From: Planktophila sp965267775
GTDB taxonomy: Bacteria > Actinomycetota > Actinomycetes > Nanopelagicales > Nanopelagicaceae
Assembly: GCA_965267775.1 (NCBI GenBank)
Contig: OZ254140.1
Location: 496,001-560,000, forward strand
Length of the DNA: 64,000 nucleotides
Direction of reading: 5' to 3'
The notes beneath the pieces are model-generated. The model saw only the letters and a list, made by a program, of their open reading frames with translations, searched no databases and had not been told where the DNA came from. Positions 7,480-14,773 of the stretch are shown one piece after another (positions within the stretch are counted from its first letter, which is position 1; the number at the start of each line of letters is the position of its first letter). The position numbers and the translations under genes were made by a program.

Positions 7480-8916
7480 GTGGCTCAACTAGAACGTAAT
7501 GCCATTGGTCTACGAGATGTCGTATTCCAATCGATTTGTTCGATGGCACCAGGTGCTGCAATTGCAGCATCAATTCCCTTCGGATCACCCCTTGCTGGTG
7601 GAGCACTTCCACTCGCTGTCGTCTTTGCCTTCTTCGGCATCTTCTTCACAGCATCTAGCATCGGACAGCTCGCAGCTCACATCCCTTCAGCTGGATCGGT
7701 TGCTACATATAGCGCCGTCGGACTTCGCCCTTGGGTTGGATTCCTTGTTGGCTGGGCTTATTCAGCGGTAGAAATCTTGATCGTTCCACTTGTTATGTTG
7801 CAGCTCGGCTACACAGTCGCTGGCGAATGGAACTCTGAGCAATCATCATTCTCAACAGGTAACTGGTGGATCTTCACAGTTGCAGGAACTCTCCTCGTCG
7901 GTGGAATCGTCTACAAGGGCGTTAAGTCATCTGCTCGCACAGGTGTAATCCTCGGTGCAATTGAAATCGGCGTATTCCTTATCGTAGGTATCGTTCTTGT
8001 GATCAAGGCAGGCGGAAATAACGACCTCGCTGTATTCACACCACATTATGCAAATGCAACTGGCTTTGAAGGATGGTCTGGCGTGATCGCTGGTTCTGTC
8101 TTCTGTCTCCTTGCATTCTCAGGTTTCGAAGCTGCAGCACCGCTTGCAGAAGAGACAGAGAACCCACGTAAGAACATTCCTAAGGCTGTTATGTATGCAA
8201 CGCTCTCAATCGGTGCGCTTTATGCATTTACAACATATGCAGCAACTGTTGCCTTCGGTCCAGATAAGTTCAAGGACTTCGCAGGTTATAACAATGGCGC
8301 TCCATGGGATGGCCTTGCAAAGGGTCTCGGAACAGCGTTCTGGATCATGGTTCTCTTTGCAATCATCAACTCAACAATCGCTAATGCAAATGCTGGTGCA
8401 AATGTATTTACACGTACTGCATATGCATTCGGTCGCGCAGGAGTCTTCCCTAAGGCACTTGCAGAGATTGATCCAAAGCATAAGACTCCACGTAACGCAG
8501 TTATCGTGCAGCTTGTTATTGGTCTAGCCCTCGCACTTGGCCTTGGCGCTAAGTACACACCACAGTTGGCATTCGGAATCATTGCAACAGGTCTTGTTGT
8601 TGCTGTTGTTCCTGTCTACATGATTGCCAACTTGGCATGCGTTGGATACTTCACAAAGCACCGTCGTGAAGAGCGTCATCCAATCATCCACGTCTTGGTA
8701 CCAATCATTGGCTTTATCTTCCTTATTCCTGGCTTCTTCAATGCAGCTGGAATTACAGGTATGCCAGGCTTGAGCTTCATCGTCTCACTTGCATCACCAC
8801 TGACATATGGTGCGTATGCAATGGGAGCATGGATGCTCGTAGGTGTTGTTGCACTTGGTTACCTCTCTTCAAAGAAGCCAGAGGCAATCAATGAAGTGGC
8901 AACTATCCACGGCTAA
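7480..8916 (+). CDS. APC-family amino acid permease
   Basis: A 478-residue integral membrane transporter of the amino acid-polyamine-organocation superfamily with about 12 hydrophobic helices. The N-terminal helix 1 motif (FQSICSMAPGAAIAAS) and the helix 6 signature FSGFEAAAPLAEETENPRKNIPKA are diagnostic. The GTG start is supported by AAAGGAGAA about five bases upstream. It lies 68 bases after the acetamidase gene and is closed by a strong terminator. The substrate is unknown; the acetamidase neighbour hints at uptake of an amine, amide or amino acid as a nitrogen source. Confidence 0.9.
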   Translation: MAQLERNAIGLRDVVFQSICSMAPGAAIAASIPFGSPLAGGALPLAVVFAFFGIFFTASSIGQLAAHIPSAGSVATYSAVGLRPWVGFLVGWAYSAVEILIVPLVMLQLGYTVAGEWNSEQSSFSTGNWWIFTVAGTLLVGGIVYKGVKSSARTGVILGAIEIGVFLIVGIVLVIKAGGNNDLAVFTPHYANATGFEGWSGVIAGSVFCLLAFSGFEAAAPLAEETENPRKNIPKAVMYATLSIGALYAFTTYAATVAFGPDKFKDFAGYNNGAPWDGLAKGLGTAFWIMVLFAIINSTIANANAGANVFTRTAYAFGRAGVFPKALAEIDPKHKTPRNAVIVQLVIGLALALGLGAKYTPQLAFGIIATGLVVAVVPVYMIANLACVGYFTKHRREERHPIIHVLVPIIGFIFLIPGFFNAAGITGMPGLSFIVSLASPLTYGAYAMGAWMLVGVVALGYLSSKKPEAINEVATIHG

Positions 8917-8928
8917 TTCGTAAAGGAG

Positions 8929-8962
8929 AGAGCCCGTCCCACATTGGGGCGGGCTCTTTTCA
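8929..8962 (+). terminator. intrinsic terminator after the APC permease gene
   Basis: AGAGCCCGTCCC at 8929-8940 pairs with GGGCGGGCTCT at 8947-8957 with one G-T or bulge position and is followed by TTTT. A classical Rho-independent terminator. Confidence 0.88.
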
Positions 8963-8968
8963 TATCTC

Positions 8969-9349
8969 ATGCAAGTATTAGCTATGGATAATCGCTCAAC
9001 TGAAATTGTTGTTCTCACCGATGGGGAGTGCCGTTTCTGTGAAGCGACCTTGGGGTGGGTGCAGAAGAAGCTAGTTGTCGATGCAACGCCATTTCAGAGT
9101 GCAGATTTAGAGAAGTTCGGGCTTAGTTATGAGGAGTGTTCGAAGGCTCTCCATGTCGTCTTCGCCGGCAAGGTCTATGTGGGATCAGATGCGATCGCTT
9201 ATTTACTGGGACGTCGCGGCAACTATGTATTGGGTTTTATTGTGCGGGCATCAGGGCCGCTTGGACGCTTTGGTTATAAGTGGGTTGCAGGACATCGCAA
9301 CTCATTGATTATTCGCATTGCAACAAAGGTGATCGAGCGTTCTCTTTAA
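8969..9349 (+). CDS. DCC-family (DUF393) thiol-disulfide oxidoreductase-like protein
   Basis: A 126-residue protein with the DCC signature VVLTDGECRFC at the N-terminus, giving a thioredoxin-like C-x-x-C pair, and the typical C-terminal part GRFGYKWVAGHRN. The family (DUF393) is widespread, thioredoxin-fold-related and without a firmly established substrate. The start is either ATG 8969 or the in-frame ATG 8984, which would place the DGECRFC motif nearer the N-terminus as in most members. It is bracketed by two terminators, so it is monocistronic. Confidence 0.85.
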   Translation: MQVLAMDNRSTEIVVLTDGECRFCEATLGWVQKKLVVDATPFQSADLEKFGLSYEECSKALHVVFAGKVYVGSDAIAYLLGRRGNYVLGFIVRASGPLGRFGYKWVAGHRNSLIIRIATKVIERSL

Positions 9350-9361
9350 GCCTTTTAAAAC

Positions 9362-9393
9362 AAAAACCCGCAGATTCCTCTGCGGGTTTTTCT
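9362..9393 (+). terminator. intrinsic terminator after the DCC-family gene
   Basis: AAAACCCGCAGA pairs with TCTGCGGGTTTT around a TTCC loop, followed by further Ts. A near-perfect Rho-independent terminator at 9362-9393. Confidence 0.93.
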
Positions 9394-9502
9394 GTAACTC
9401 ATGCACTTCTCTGACTCCAGAAATATACACCTTTTCTTTGTCCACAAGCTAAACATTTCACTCGTCGCTAATACGTCACACTCGTTACTTTCCTCCACGT
9501 GT

Positions 9503-9576
9503 ACCTCTGTAGCTCAATGGATAGAGCACTTCTCTGACTCAGATAGAGGTAGCGGGTTCGATTCCCGCCAGGGGTA
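9503..9576 (+). tRNA. tRNA-like gene with abnormal anticodon arm
   Basis: Most of a cloverleaf is clear. The acceptor stem ACCTCTG (9503-9509) pairs with CAGGGGT (9569-9575), with one G-T pair and discriminator A at 9576. T8-A9, a D arm GCTC/GAGC, and a T arm GCGGG-TTCGATT-CCCGC follow. CCA is not encoded. The anticodon arm is irregular: CTTCT at 9529-9533 pairs with AGAGG at 9545-9549 around 11 bases, CTGACTCAGAT, which can pair further as CTG-ACT-CAG. Canonical 5+7+5 spacing leaves two mismatched pairs and a T at position 37. I therefore cannot assign an amino acid. The body resembles arginine tRNAs, but this is weak. It may be a decayed or specialised tRNA. Confidence 0.7.
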
Positions 9577-9585
9577 CACACAAGA

Positions 9586-9623
9586 AATGGCCCCAGGATT
9601 AGTCACCTGGGGCCATTCTCTTT
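9586..9623. terminator. bidirectional terminator between the tRNA-like gene and lexA
   Basis: AATGGCCCCAGG (9586-9597) pairs perfectly with CCTGGGGCCATT (9606-9617), followed on the plus strand by CTCTTT. It ends the tRNA transcript and can also end lexA transcription from the other side. Confidence 0.88.
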
Positions 9624-9635
9624 AACTTTAAGTAA

Positions 9636-10280
9636 TTAGCGAACTGAGCGAAGAACTGCAGTGACCTTGCCGAGGATCTCGCAGTGAGTTCCATCGATAG
9701 GTTCGAAGGCATCGTTGGCTGGAAGTAACCAAACCTTGCCGTTCTTCTTAGAGAAAGTCTTTACAGTTGCTTCGCCATCAATCATCGCTGCAACAACATC
9801 GCCATTGTTGGCATCTTTCTGCTGACGGATAACAACGAAGTCGCCATCGCAGATAGCTGCATCAATCATTGACTCGCCCTTAACCTTCAACATAAAGAGA
9901 TCGCCAGAACCAACTAGTGACTCCGGAAGAGGCATCGTCTCTTCAATCATCTGATCTGCAGTGATAGGAACACCTGCTGCAATTGAACCCACGAGTGGAA
10001 TGAAGCGAGTCTTATCGACTGGGGCAGTAGAGCCAAGCTCTGAATCAGGGACTACAACCTCGAGAGCGCGACCTGAATTGTCACCGCGGCGGATGAGGCC
10101 TTTATCTTCGAGGATATCGAGCTGGTACTTAACGGATGCCGATGAGGCAAGGCCTACAGCGGTGCCAATTTCACGCATAGTTGGGGCATAGCCCTGGCTA
10201 TCGACGGAAGATTTGATGAAGTCGAGGATCTCGACCTGGCGCCCTGTGAGCTCGCCATCTGGGGATATCTTTTTGGCCAT
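9636..10280 (-). CDS. lexA: LexA, SOS-response repressor and autoprotease
   Basis: A 214-residue repressor of DNA-damage genes that self-cleaves on contact with RecA filaments. The winged-helix N-terminus (ELTGRQVEILDFI, then SSASVKYQLDILEDKG) is followed by the S24 peptidase domain. The cleavage bond A102-G103 lies in GSIAAGVP, catalytic Ser137 in VKGESMIDA and Lys174 in EATVKTF. I use the ATG at 10280, where the family consensus begins, not the longer frame starting at 10340, whose extra 20 residues are unlike LexA. Two LexA boxes lie in the divergent promoter region shared with the LysM gene, implying autoregulation. The lexA / LysM gene / nrdR order is the same as in mycobacteria. Confidence 0.97.
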   Translation of the reverse strand: MAKKISPDGELTGRQVEILDFIKSSVDSQGYAPTMREIGTAVGLASSASVKYQLDILEDKGLIRRGDNSGRALEVVVPDSELGSTAPVDKTRFIPLVGSIAAGVPITADQMIEETMPLPESLVGSGDLFMLKVKGESMIDAAICDGDFVVIRQQKDANNGDVVAAMIDGEATVKTFSKKNGKVWLLPANDAFEPIDGTHCEILGKVTAVLRSVR

Positions 10281-10311
10281 GCACAGATGGTTCCACAGGC
10301 TGTGGAAAAAA

Positions 10312-10327
10312 TCAAACATCTGTTCGA
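10312..10327. promoter_or_regulatory. LexA box (SOS operator), lexA-proximal
   Basis: TCAAACATCTGTTCGA matches the actinobacterial SOS box TCGAACAnnTGTTCGA at all but one position. It lies 32 bases upstream of the lexA start codon, where it would autoregulate lexA. Confidence 0.85.
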
Positions 10328-10370
10328 AAAAATGTTGCACTTGTCGGTGGTCGGGTCTATATTTCTCTTA

Positions 10371-10386
10371 TCGAACAAGTGTTCGA
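10371..10386. promoter_or_regulatory. LexA box (SOS operator), perfect palindrome
   Basis: TCGAACAAGTGTTCGA is a perfect TCGAACAnnTGTTCGA palindrome 40 bases upstream of the LysM gene start. With the lexA-proximal box 59 bases away it places both divergent genes under SOS control. Confidence 0.93.
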
Positions 10387-10425
10387 AAACCTTCCCCAAG
10401 GTTGTTAAATGGCAGGAGCAAGACC

Positions 10426-10812
10426 ATGAGCACAATGACAATCAATTCAGTTGGGCCACAATCCTTTAAAAGCGATATGGCCATTGATTTTCAAGGCTTT
10501 CAGGCCAATCCGTCCGGACGAATCGTTTTGAATCGCCGTGGCAAGTTAGCTCGTACCCTCGTGGTTCTTTCTCTCGCTATCGTCGCAGCATCGGTTGCAG
10601 GCGGTCAGGCCGGTGCTCAGACATCGAAGGTCCAGGTGGCCTCAACTCAGTTCATTACAGTCACTGTAGCGCCAGGGGATACCGTCTGGTCTCTCGCAAA
10701 CCGCGTTGGCGGCGGCTCAGATGCAGGCGCACTCGTCTCTGCAATCATCGAGATCAATAGCCTCGGAAACGGCGATCTCACAGCGGGCCAGAAGATCCGC
10801 ATCCCGCTTTAA
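10426..10812 (+). CDS. SOS-regulated LysM-domain membrane protein
   Basis: A 128-residue protein with a basic cytoplasmic segment, one hydrophobic helix (LVVLSLAIVAASVAGG, about residues 45-62) and a C-terminal LysM domain (TVAPGDTVWSLANRVG to AGQKIRIPL). I chose ATG 10426 because AGGAG lies seven bases upstream and the longer frame crosses the LexA box. Position and architecture match the mycobacterial lexA-divergent LysM protein and the corynebacterial DivS-like group, which suppress cell division or remodel the wall during the SOS response. That role is inferred from synteny. The perfect LexA box upstream supports DNA-damage induction. Confidence 0.88.
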   Translation: MSTMTINSVGPQSFKSDMAIDFQGFQANPSGRIVLNRRGKLARTLVVLSLAIVAASVAGGQAGAQTSKVQVASTQFITVTVAPGDTVWSLANRVGGGSDAGALVSAIIEINSLGNGDLTAGQKIRIPL

Positions 10813-10903
10813 GCACCAACCCGCACGAGTGCCGGTCAGAAAAAGCGTTCGGGCGTGTCGCTACGCTTTCAACGAGAAAACTCTCGAGATTTGGTTTACA
10901 GTT

Positions 10904-10920
10904 CCCACTATATGTAGGGG
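10904..10920. promoter_or_regulatory. NrdR box 1
   Basis: CCCACTATATGTAGGGG carries the ACTATATGTAG core expected of the NrdR-binding palindrome (consensus close to ACACTATATATAGTGT). An identical core recurs 71 bases downstream, and the next genes are nrdR and the ribonucleotide reductase. Confidence 0.85.
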
Positions 10921-10973
10921 TTGAAGCGGTAAAAACTTCCATTACTAGGGTTTCTAGTGTAAGTTTCGCAATT

Positions 10974-10990
10974 CCCCACTATATGTAGTT
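10974..10990. promoter_or_regulatory. NrdR box 2
   Basis: CCCCACTATATGTAGTT has the same 11-base core as box 1 and ends about 40 bases upstream of nrdR. The 71-base separation of the pair is about seven helical turns, which is wider than the roughly three-turn spacing usually described for NrdR boxes. Confidence 0.85.
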
Positions 10991-11028
10991 GGATGAAAAA
11001 CTGAGTATTTCGAGAGGAGACACGCCGC

Positions 11029-11544
11029 ATGATCTGCCCATTCTGCCGACATGACGATTCACGCGTGATCGACTCACGTCCAGTTGAAGATGGAACACAG
11101 ATCCGTCGCCGCCGTGAGTGCCCTCAGTGCTCACAGCGATTCTCCACTCAAGAGGTTGCCCTCCTGAACATCATCAAGCGTTCAGGTGCAACAGAACCAT
11201 TTAGCCGCGAGAAGGTCTTGGTAGGTGTCCGTAAGGCATGCCAGGGACGTCCGGTTAATGAAGATGATTTGGTCTTGCTGGCCCAGCGAGTAGAAGAGAC
11301 CCTTCGCTCAACAGGTCAGGCCGAGATCGAAGCTCACGAGGTTGGAATGGCAATCCTTGCGCCACTCCGCGAACTCGATGAGGTGGCTTACCTGCGATAT
11401 GCCTCGGTTTATCGTAACTTTGCCTCCTTAGAAGATTTTGAAGGAGAGATCGCACTTCTCCGCGCTCTACCTTCAAACGTTAGTTCTAACAGCAATACCC
11501 CTTCCTCCGCCAGCAAGAAAACAGAGAGTTCTGTAAAGAACTAA
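11029..11544 (+). CDS. nrdR: NrdR, transcriptional repressor of ribonucleotide reductase genes
   Basis: A 171-residue nucleotide-sensing repressor. The N-terminal zinc ribbon has C3-P-F-C6 and C31-P-Q-C34, with the basic segment IRRRREC characteristic of NrdR. An ATP-cone domain follows (IIKRSGATEPFSREKVLVGVRKACQ region, about 46-136), which binds ATP/dATP and sets DNA-binding activity. The C-terminus is a Ser/Asn/Lys-rich tail longer than in many homologues. GAGAGGAG precedes the ATG. Two NrdR boxes upstream and nrdJ 88 bases downstream indicate that it controls itself and the reductase. Confidence 0.97.
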   Translation: MICPFCRHDDSRVIDSRPVEDGTQIRRRRECPQCSQRFSTQEVALLNIIKRSGATEPFSREKVLVGVRKACQGRPVNEDDLVLLAQRVEETLRSTGQAEIEAHEVGMAILAPLRELDEVAYLRYASVYRNFASLEDFEGEIALLRALPSNVSSNSNTPSSASKKTESSVKN

Positions 11545-11632
11545 CTGGATTTTTGCGCCCCAAAACTAAATAAGCAATACACCAGAAAACGTAACCAGAA
11601 ATTACAAATTAAGAGAAGACGGGAAAATAACT

Positions 11633-14464
11633 ATGTCAGATACGGTCATCAATCGACCATCGAAGGTTAAGGGCGGAAAAGGCTTAACTATCGAACGCAT
11701 TTACACGAATGAAGGCATCCACCCTTATGACGAGGTCACATGGGATCGCCGCGATGTTGTGCAGCAGAACTGGAAGACAGGCGAAGTTGTTTTCGAACAA
11801 CGCGGCGTCGAGTACCCAGATTTCTGGTCTGTTAACGCATCAACAATCGTTACAACAAAGTATTTCCGTGGCGCAGTCGGTGCTGAAAACCGCGAGTGGT
11901 CACTCAAGCAGGTAATCGATCGCGTAGTCCTTACATATGTAAAGGCTGGCCGCGAGAACGGTTACTTCGCAACAGATGCAGATGCAGTGATCTTCGAGCA
12001 CGAACTCACACACATGCTCTTGCATCAGATCTTCTCATTCAACTCACCAGTGTGGTTCAACGTTGGAACAGCAGCGCCTCAGCAGGTTTCTGCATGCTTC
12101 ATCTTGTCTGTTGACGACACAATGGATTCAATCCTTAACTGGTACCGCGAAGAAGGAATGATCTTTAAGGGCGGTTCTGGTGCCGGTCTTAACCTTTCAC
12201 GAATTCGTTCATCAAAGGAACTTCTCAAGTCAGGTGGAACAGCTTCTGGTCCTGTTTCATTTATGCGTGGTGCTGATGCATCTGCAGGAACAATCAAGTC
12301 TGGTGGCGCAACCCGTCGCGCTGCAAAGATGGTTGTTCTAGATGTAGATCACCCAGATATCGAAGAATTCATCGAGACAAAGGTTTCAGAAGAAGACAAG
12401 ATTCGCGCACTCCGCGATGCTGGCTTCGATATGGACCTCGGTGGCAAGGACATCATCTCTGTTCAGTATCAGAACGCTAACAACTCAGTCCGTGTTTCAG
12501 ATGAGTTCATGCGTGCATATGAGAACGGCACAGAGTTCGGTCTTAAGGCTCGCTCAACTGGTGAAGTAATCGAGACAACAGATGCAAAGAAGCTCTTCCG
12601 TAAGATGGCAGAAGCTGCATGGGCATGTGCTGACCCTGGAATTCAGTATGACGACACCATCAATGATTGGCACACAAACCCAGAGAGCGGTCGCATCAAT
12701 GCGTCTAACCCTTGCTCTGAGTACATGTCACTTGATAACTCATCATGTAACTTGGCTTCACTTAACTTGATGAAGTTCCTCAAGGCTGATGGTTCATTCG
12801 ATGCAAAGACATTCGGTCGCGCAGCAGAGATGATCATTACAGCAATGGATATCTCAATCTGTTTCGCAGACTTCCCAACTGAGGCAATTGGTGTCACAAC
12901 ACGTGCATACCGTCAGCTCGGAATCGGTTACGCAAACCTCGGTGCGCTTCTTATGGCATCAGGCCTTGCATACGATTCAGAGGGTGGACGCGCACTTGCT
13001 GGTGCAATCACATCACTCATGTCAGGTATCACTTACAAGCGCTCAGCAGAACTCGCTGGCATTGTTGGAGCATACGAAGGCTTCGCACCAAACGCTGCAG
13101 CACATGCACGTGTAATGCGTAAGCACGCAGCTGCTTCATCTGCAGCACAGCACCAGACCACACTCGATATCGATGTATGGGCTGAAGCGAACAAGGCGTG
13201 GGATGCATGTCTTTCAACTGGCGATAAGAACGGATGGCGCAACGCGCAGATCTCAGTTCTTGCACCAACAGGAACAATTGGTTTGATGATGGATTGCGAT
13301 ACAACAGGTATCGAGCCAGACTTCTCACTCGTTAAGTTCAAGAAGCTCGTCGGTGGCGGTTCAATGCAGATCGTGAACCAGACAGTTCCGCAGGCTCTTC
13401 GTAAGCTTGGCTACACAGAAGAGACAATCGAGGCAATCGTCGAGTTCATCGCAGCAAACGGTCACGTGATCGATGCTCCAGGACTCAAGCACGAGCACTA
13501 CGACGTCTTTGACTGTGCACTTGGTGCACGTTCAATCGCTCCAATGGGCCACGTCCGCATGATGGCTGCATGCCAGCCATTCTTGTCAGGTGCTATCTCA
13601 AAGACAGTGAACCTCCCAGAGGATGCAACTGTTGAAGAGGTAGAAGAGGTTTACTACCAGGGATGGAAGCTCGGCCTTAAGGCGCTCGCTGTTTATCGCG
13701 ATAACTGCAAGGTTGGTCAGCCACTCTCAGACGGTAAGGCGAAGAAGAAGGAAGCACCTGTCTCAACAGAGGCGATTGCAACTCCTGTTCGTAAGCGTCT
13801 TCCAAAGTCACGCCCAGCAACAACAACTTCATTCTCAGTTGGTGGCGCAGAGGGTTACATGACAGCTGGAGCATATGAAGATGGCGCACTAGGCGAGGTC
13901 TTCTTGAAGCTCGGTAAGCAGGGTTCAACTCTTGCAGGTGTCATGGATGCATTCTCAATCGCAGTATCAATTGGTCTTCAGTACGGAGTACCACTTGAGA
14001 CATTCGTAGAGAAGTTCACAAACCTTCGCTTCGAGCCAGCAGGTATGACAGATGATAAGGACATCCGCATGGCACAGTCCATGATGGATTACATCTTCCG
14101 TCGCCTTGCACTCGATTACCTACCATTCGATCAGCGTTCAGCAATGGGCCTCTACACAGTGGCAGAGCGTGAAGCAGCGCTCAATAACGGTGGCGAGTAC
14201 GCACCTGTTGCGAGTGTTGATAGCCCAAAAGCACCTGTAGTTGCGGCGGCTCCTGCGGTTGTAAAGGCTGAGGTCAAGATCGAGGCAAAGCCAGTTGCAG
14301 CACCTGCTGCACTTGCTCCAACAATCGGATCTTCATCTGATCTTCTCGAATCAATGGGAATCAAGTCAGATGCTCCACTCTGTATGACATGTGGTGTGAA
14401 GATGCGTATGTCAGGTGCATGCTTCGTATGCGAAGGTTGCGGCAACACATCAGGTTGCAGCTAA
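11633..14464 (+). CDS. nrdJ: class II (adenosylcobalamin-dependent) ribonucleotide reductase
   Basis: A 943-residue monomeric-type reductase that makes deoxyribonucleotides from ribonucleotides using a B12-derived radical, independent of oxygen. The catalytic alpha barrel holds NPCSEYMSLDNSSCNLASLNL-type active-site residues around 360-380 and the PTGTIGLMMDCDTTGIEPD segment near 545-563. A linker rich in Ala/Pro/Val/Lys precedes a C-terminal zinc-ribbon-like Cys cluster (CMTCGVKMR to CEGCGNTSGC). Cysteines here regenerate the active site in this family. Strongly biased codon use suggests high expression. It is the only reductase in the window, which implies a cobalamin requirement. Upstream control is by NrdR; the 88-base gap is too short for a full cobalamin riboswitch. 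Confidence 0.97.
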   Translation: MSDTVINRPSKVKGGKGLTIERIYTNEGIHPYDEVTWDRRDVVQQNWKTGEVVFEQRGVEYPDFWSVNASTIVTTKYFRGAVGAENREWSLKQVIDRVVLTYVKAGRENGYFATDADAVIFEHELTHMLLHQIFSFNSPVWFNVGTAAPQQVSACFILSVDDTMDSILNWYREEGMIFKGGSGAGLNLSRIRSSKELLKSGGTASGPVSFMRGADASAGTIKSGGATRRAAKMVVLDVDHPDIEEFIETKVSEEDKIRALRDAGFDMDLGGKDIISVQYQNANNSVRVSDEFMRAYENGTEFGLKARSTGEVIETTDAKKLFRKMAEAAWACADPGIQYDDTINDWHTNPESGRINASNPCSEYMSLDNSSCNLASLNLMKFLKADGSFDAKTFGRAAEMIITAMDISICFADFPTEAIGVTTRAYRQLGIGYANLGALLMASGLAYDSEGGRALAGAITSLMSGITYKRSAELAGIVGAYEGFAPNAAAHARVMRKHAAASSAAQHQTTLDIDVWAEANKAWDACLSTGDKNGWRNAQISVLAPTGTIGLMMDCDTTGIEPDFSLVKFKKLVGGGSMQIVNQTVPQALRKLGYTEETIEAIVEFIAANGHVIDAPGLKHEHYDVFDCALGARSIAPMGHVRMMAACQPFLSGAISKTVNLPEDATVEEVEEVYYQGWKLGLKALAVYRDNCKVGQPLSDGKAKKKEAPVSTEAIATPVRKRLPKSRPATTTSFSVGGAEGYMTAGAYEDGALGEVFLKLGKQGSTLAGVMDAFSIAVSIGLQYGVPLETFVEKFTNLRFEPAGMTDDKDIRMAQSMMDYIFRRLALDYLPFDQRSAMGLYTVAEREAALNNGGEYAPVASVDSPKAPVVAAAPAVVKAEVKIEAKPVAAPAALAPTIGSSSDLLESMGIKSDAPLCMTCGVKMRMSGACFVCEGCGNTSGCS

Positions 14465-14480
14465 TCACTAGCTGAATTAT

Positions 14481-14515
14481 CAAGAACCCCGTCTCCTGTG
14501 AGGCGGGGTTCTTGC
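14481..14515 (+). terminator. terminator hairpin after nrdJ
   Basis: CAAGAACCCCG...CTC pairs with GAGG...CGGGGTTCTTG around CTGT at 14481-14515. The T run is weak (CTTTGA), but the 14-15 bp stem directly after the gene fits transcription termination. Confidence 0.75.
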
Positions 14516-14558
14516 TTTGATTCGCCCAAGTAGGCGATTGGCAATATATTTAGGGCAT

Positions 14559-14680
14559 TGTTATCGGGGTCGATGTAATTTCGAACCGGCGGTTATAGTC
14601 CGCGACCCGCACGCAGCCAGCGCGCGGTTGACTCAGTGAAACTCTGGGACCGACGGTTAAAGTCCGGATGAGAGATAACG
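14559..14680 (+). promoter_or_regulatory. FMN riboswitch (RFN element)
   Basis: Conserved RFN blocks are recognisable in order: GGGGTCGATGTAATTTCGAA, CCGGCGGTTATAGTCCGCGA, a variable GC-rich arm, the TGACTCAGTGAAACTCTGGG arm, ACCGACGGTTAAAGTCC and GGATGAGAGA. Closing stem P1 is TTATC at 14561-14565 with GATAA at 14674-14678. It precedes ribD and should shut the four-gene riboflavin operon when FMN is abundant. Confidence 0.97.
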
Positions 14681-14731
14681 ATTACGTAGGTGCACCCAAC
14701 GTTGGGCTGCGCTGGCGTTCTCTTTTGCTTA

Positions 14732-14767
14732 CCCCCGATAACTCGTGCCACAAGAAACGAGATGGGG
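14732..14767 (+). promoter_or_regulatory. ribosome-site sequestering hairpin of the rib operon
   Basis: CCCC at 14733-14736 can pair with GGGG at 14764-14767, and CTCGT at 14742-14746 with ACGAG at 14757-14761. GGGG is the core of the ribD Shine-Dalgarno site (GGGGAGA, start ATG 14774). No T run follows, so control by the FMN riboswitch is probably translational. Confidence 0.6.
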
Positions 14768-14773
14768 AGAGCG

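Noticed and set aside
9503..9576. Assigning this tRNA as valine (GAC) or leucine (CAG)
   Set aside because: GAC leaves T at position 37 and mismatches in the stem, while CAG would require a 4-base insertion and a short variable arm, which is wrong for leucine. No assignment is safe.
10281..10340. A longer lexA start adding 20 residues
   Set aside because: The added residues are Phe/His-rich, unlike LexA, and the frame would cross the near-perfect LexA box; ATG 10280 gives the family N-terminus.
10213..10425. A longer N-terminus for the LysM protein
   Set aside because: The extra part overlaps lexA and both SOS boxes; ATG 10426 has AGGAG seven bases upstream.
11545..11632. Cobalamin riboswitch upstream of nrdJ
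   Set aside because: Only 88 bases are available and no B12-box-like sequence is visible; control by NrdR boxes is enough to explain regulation.
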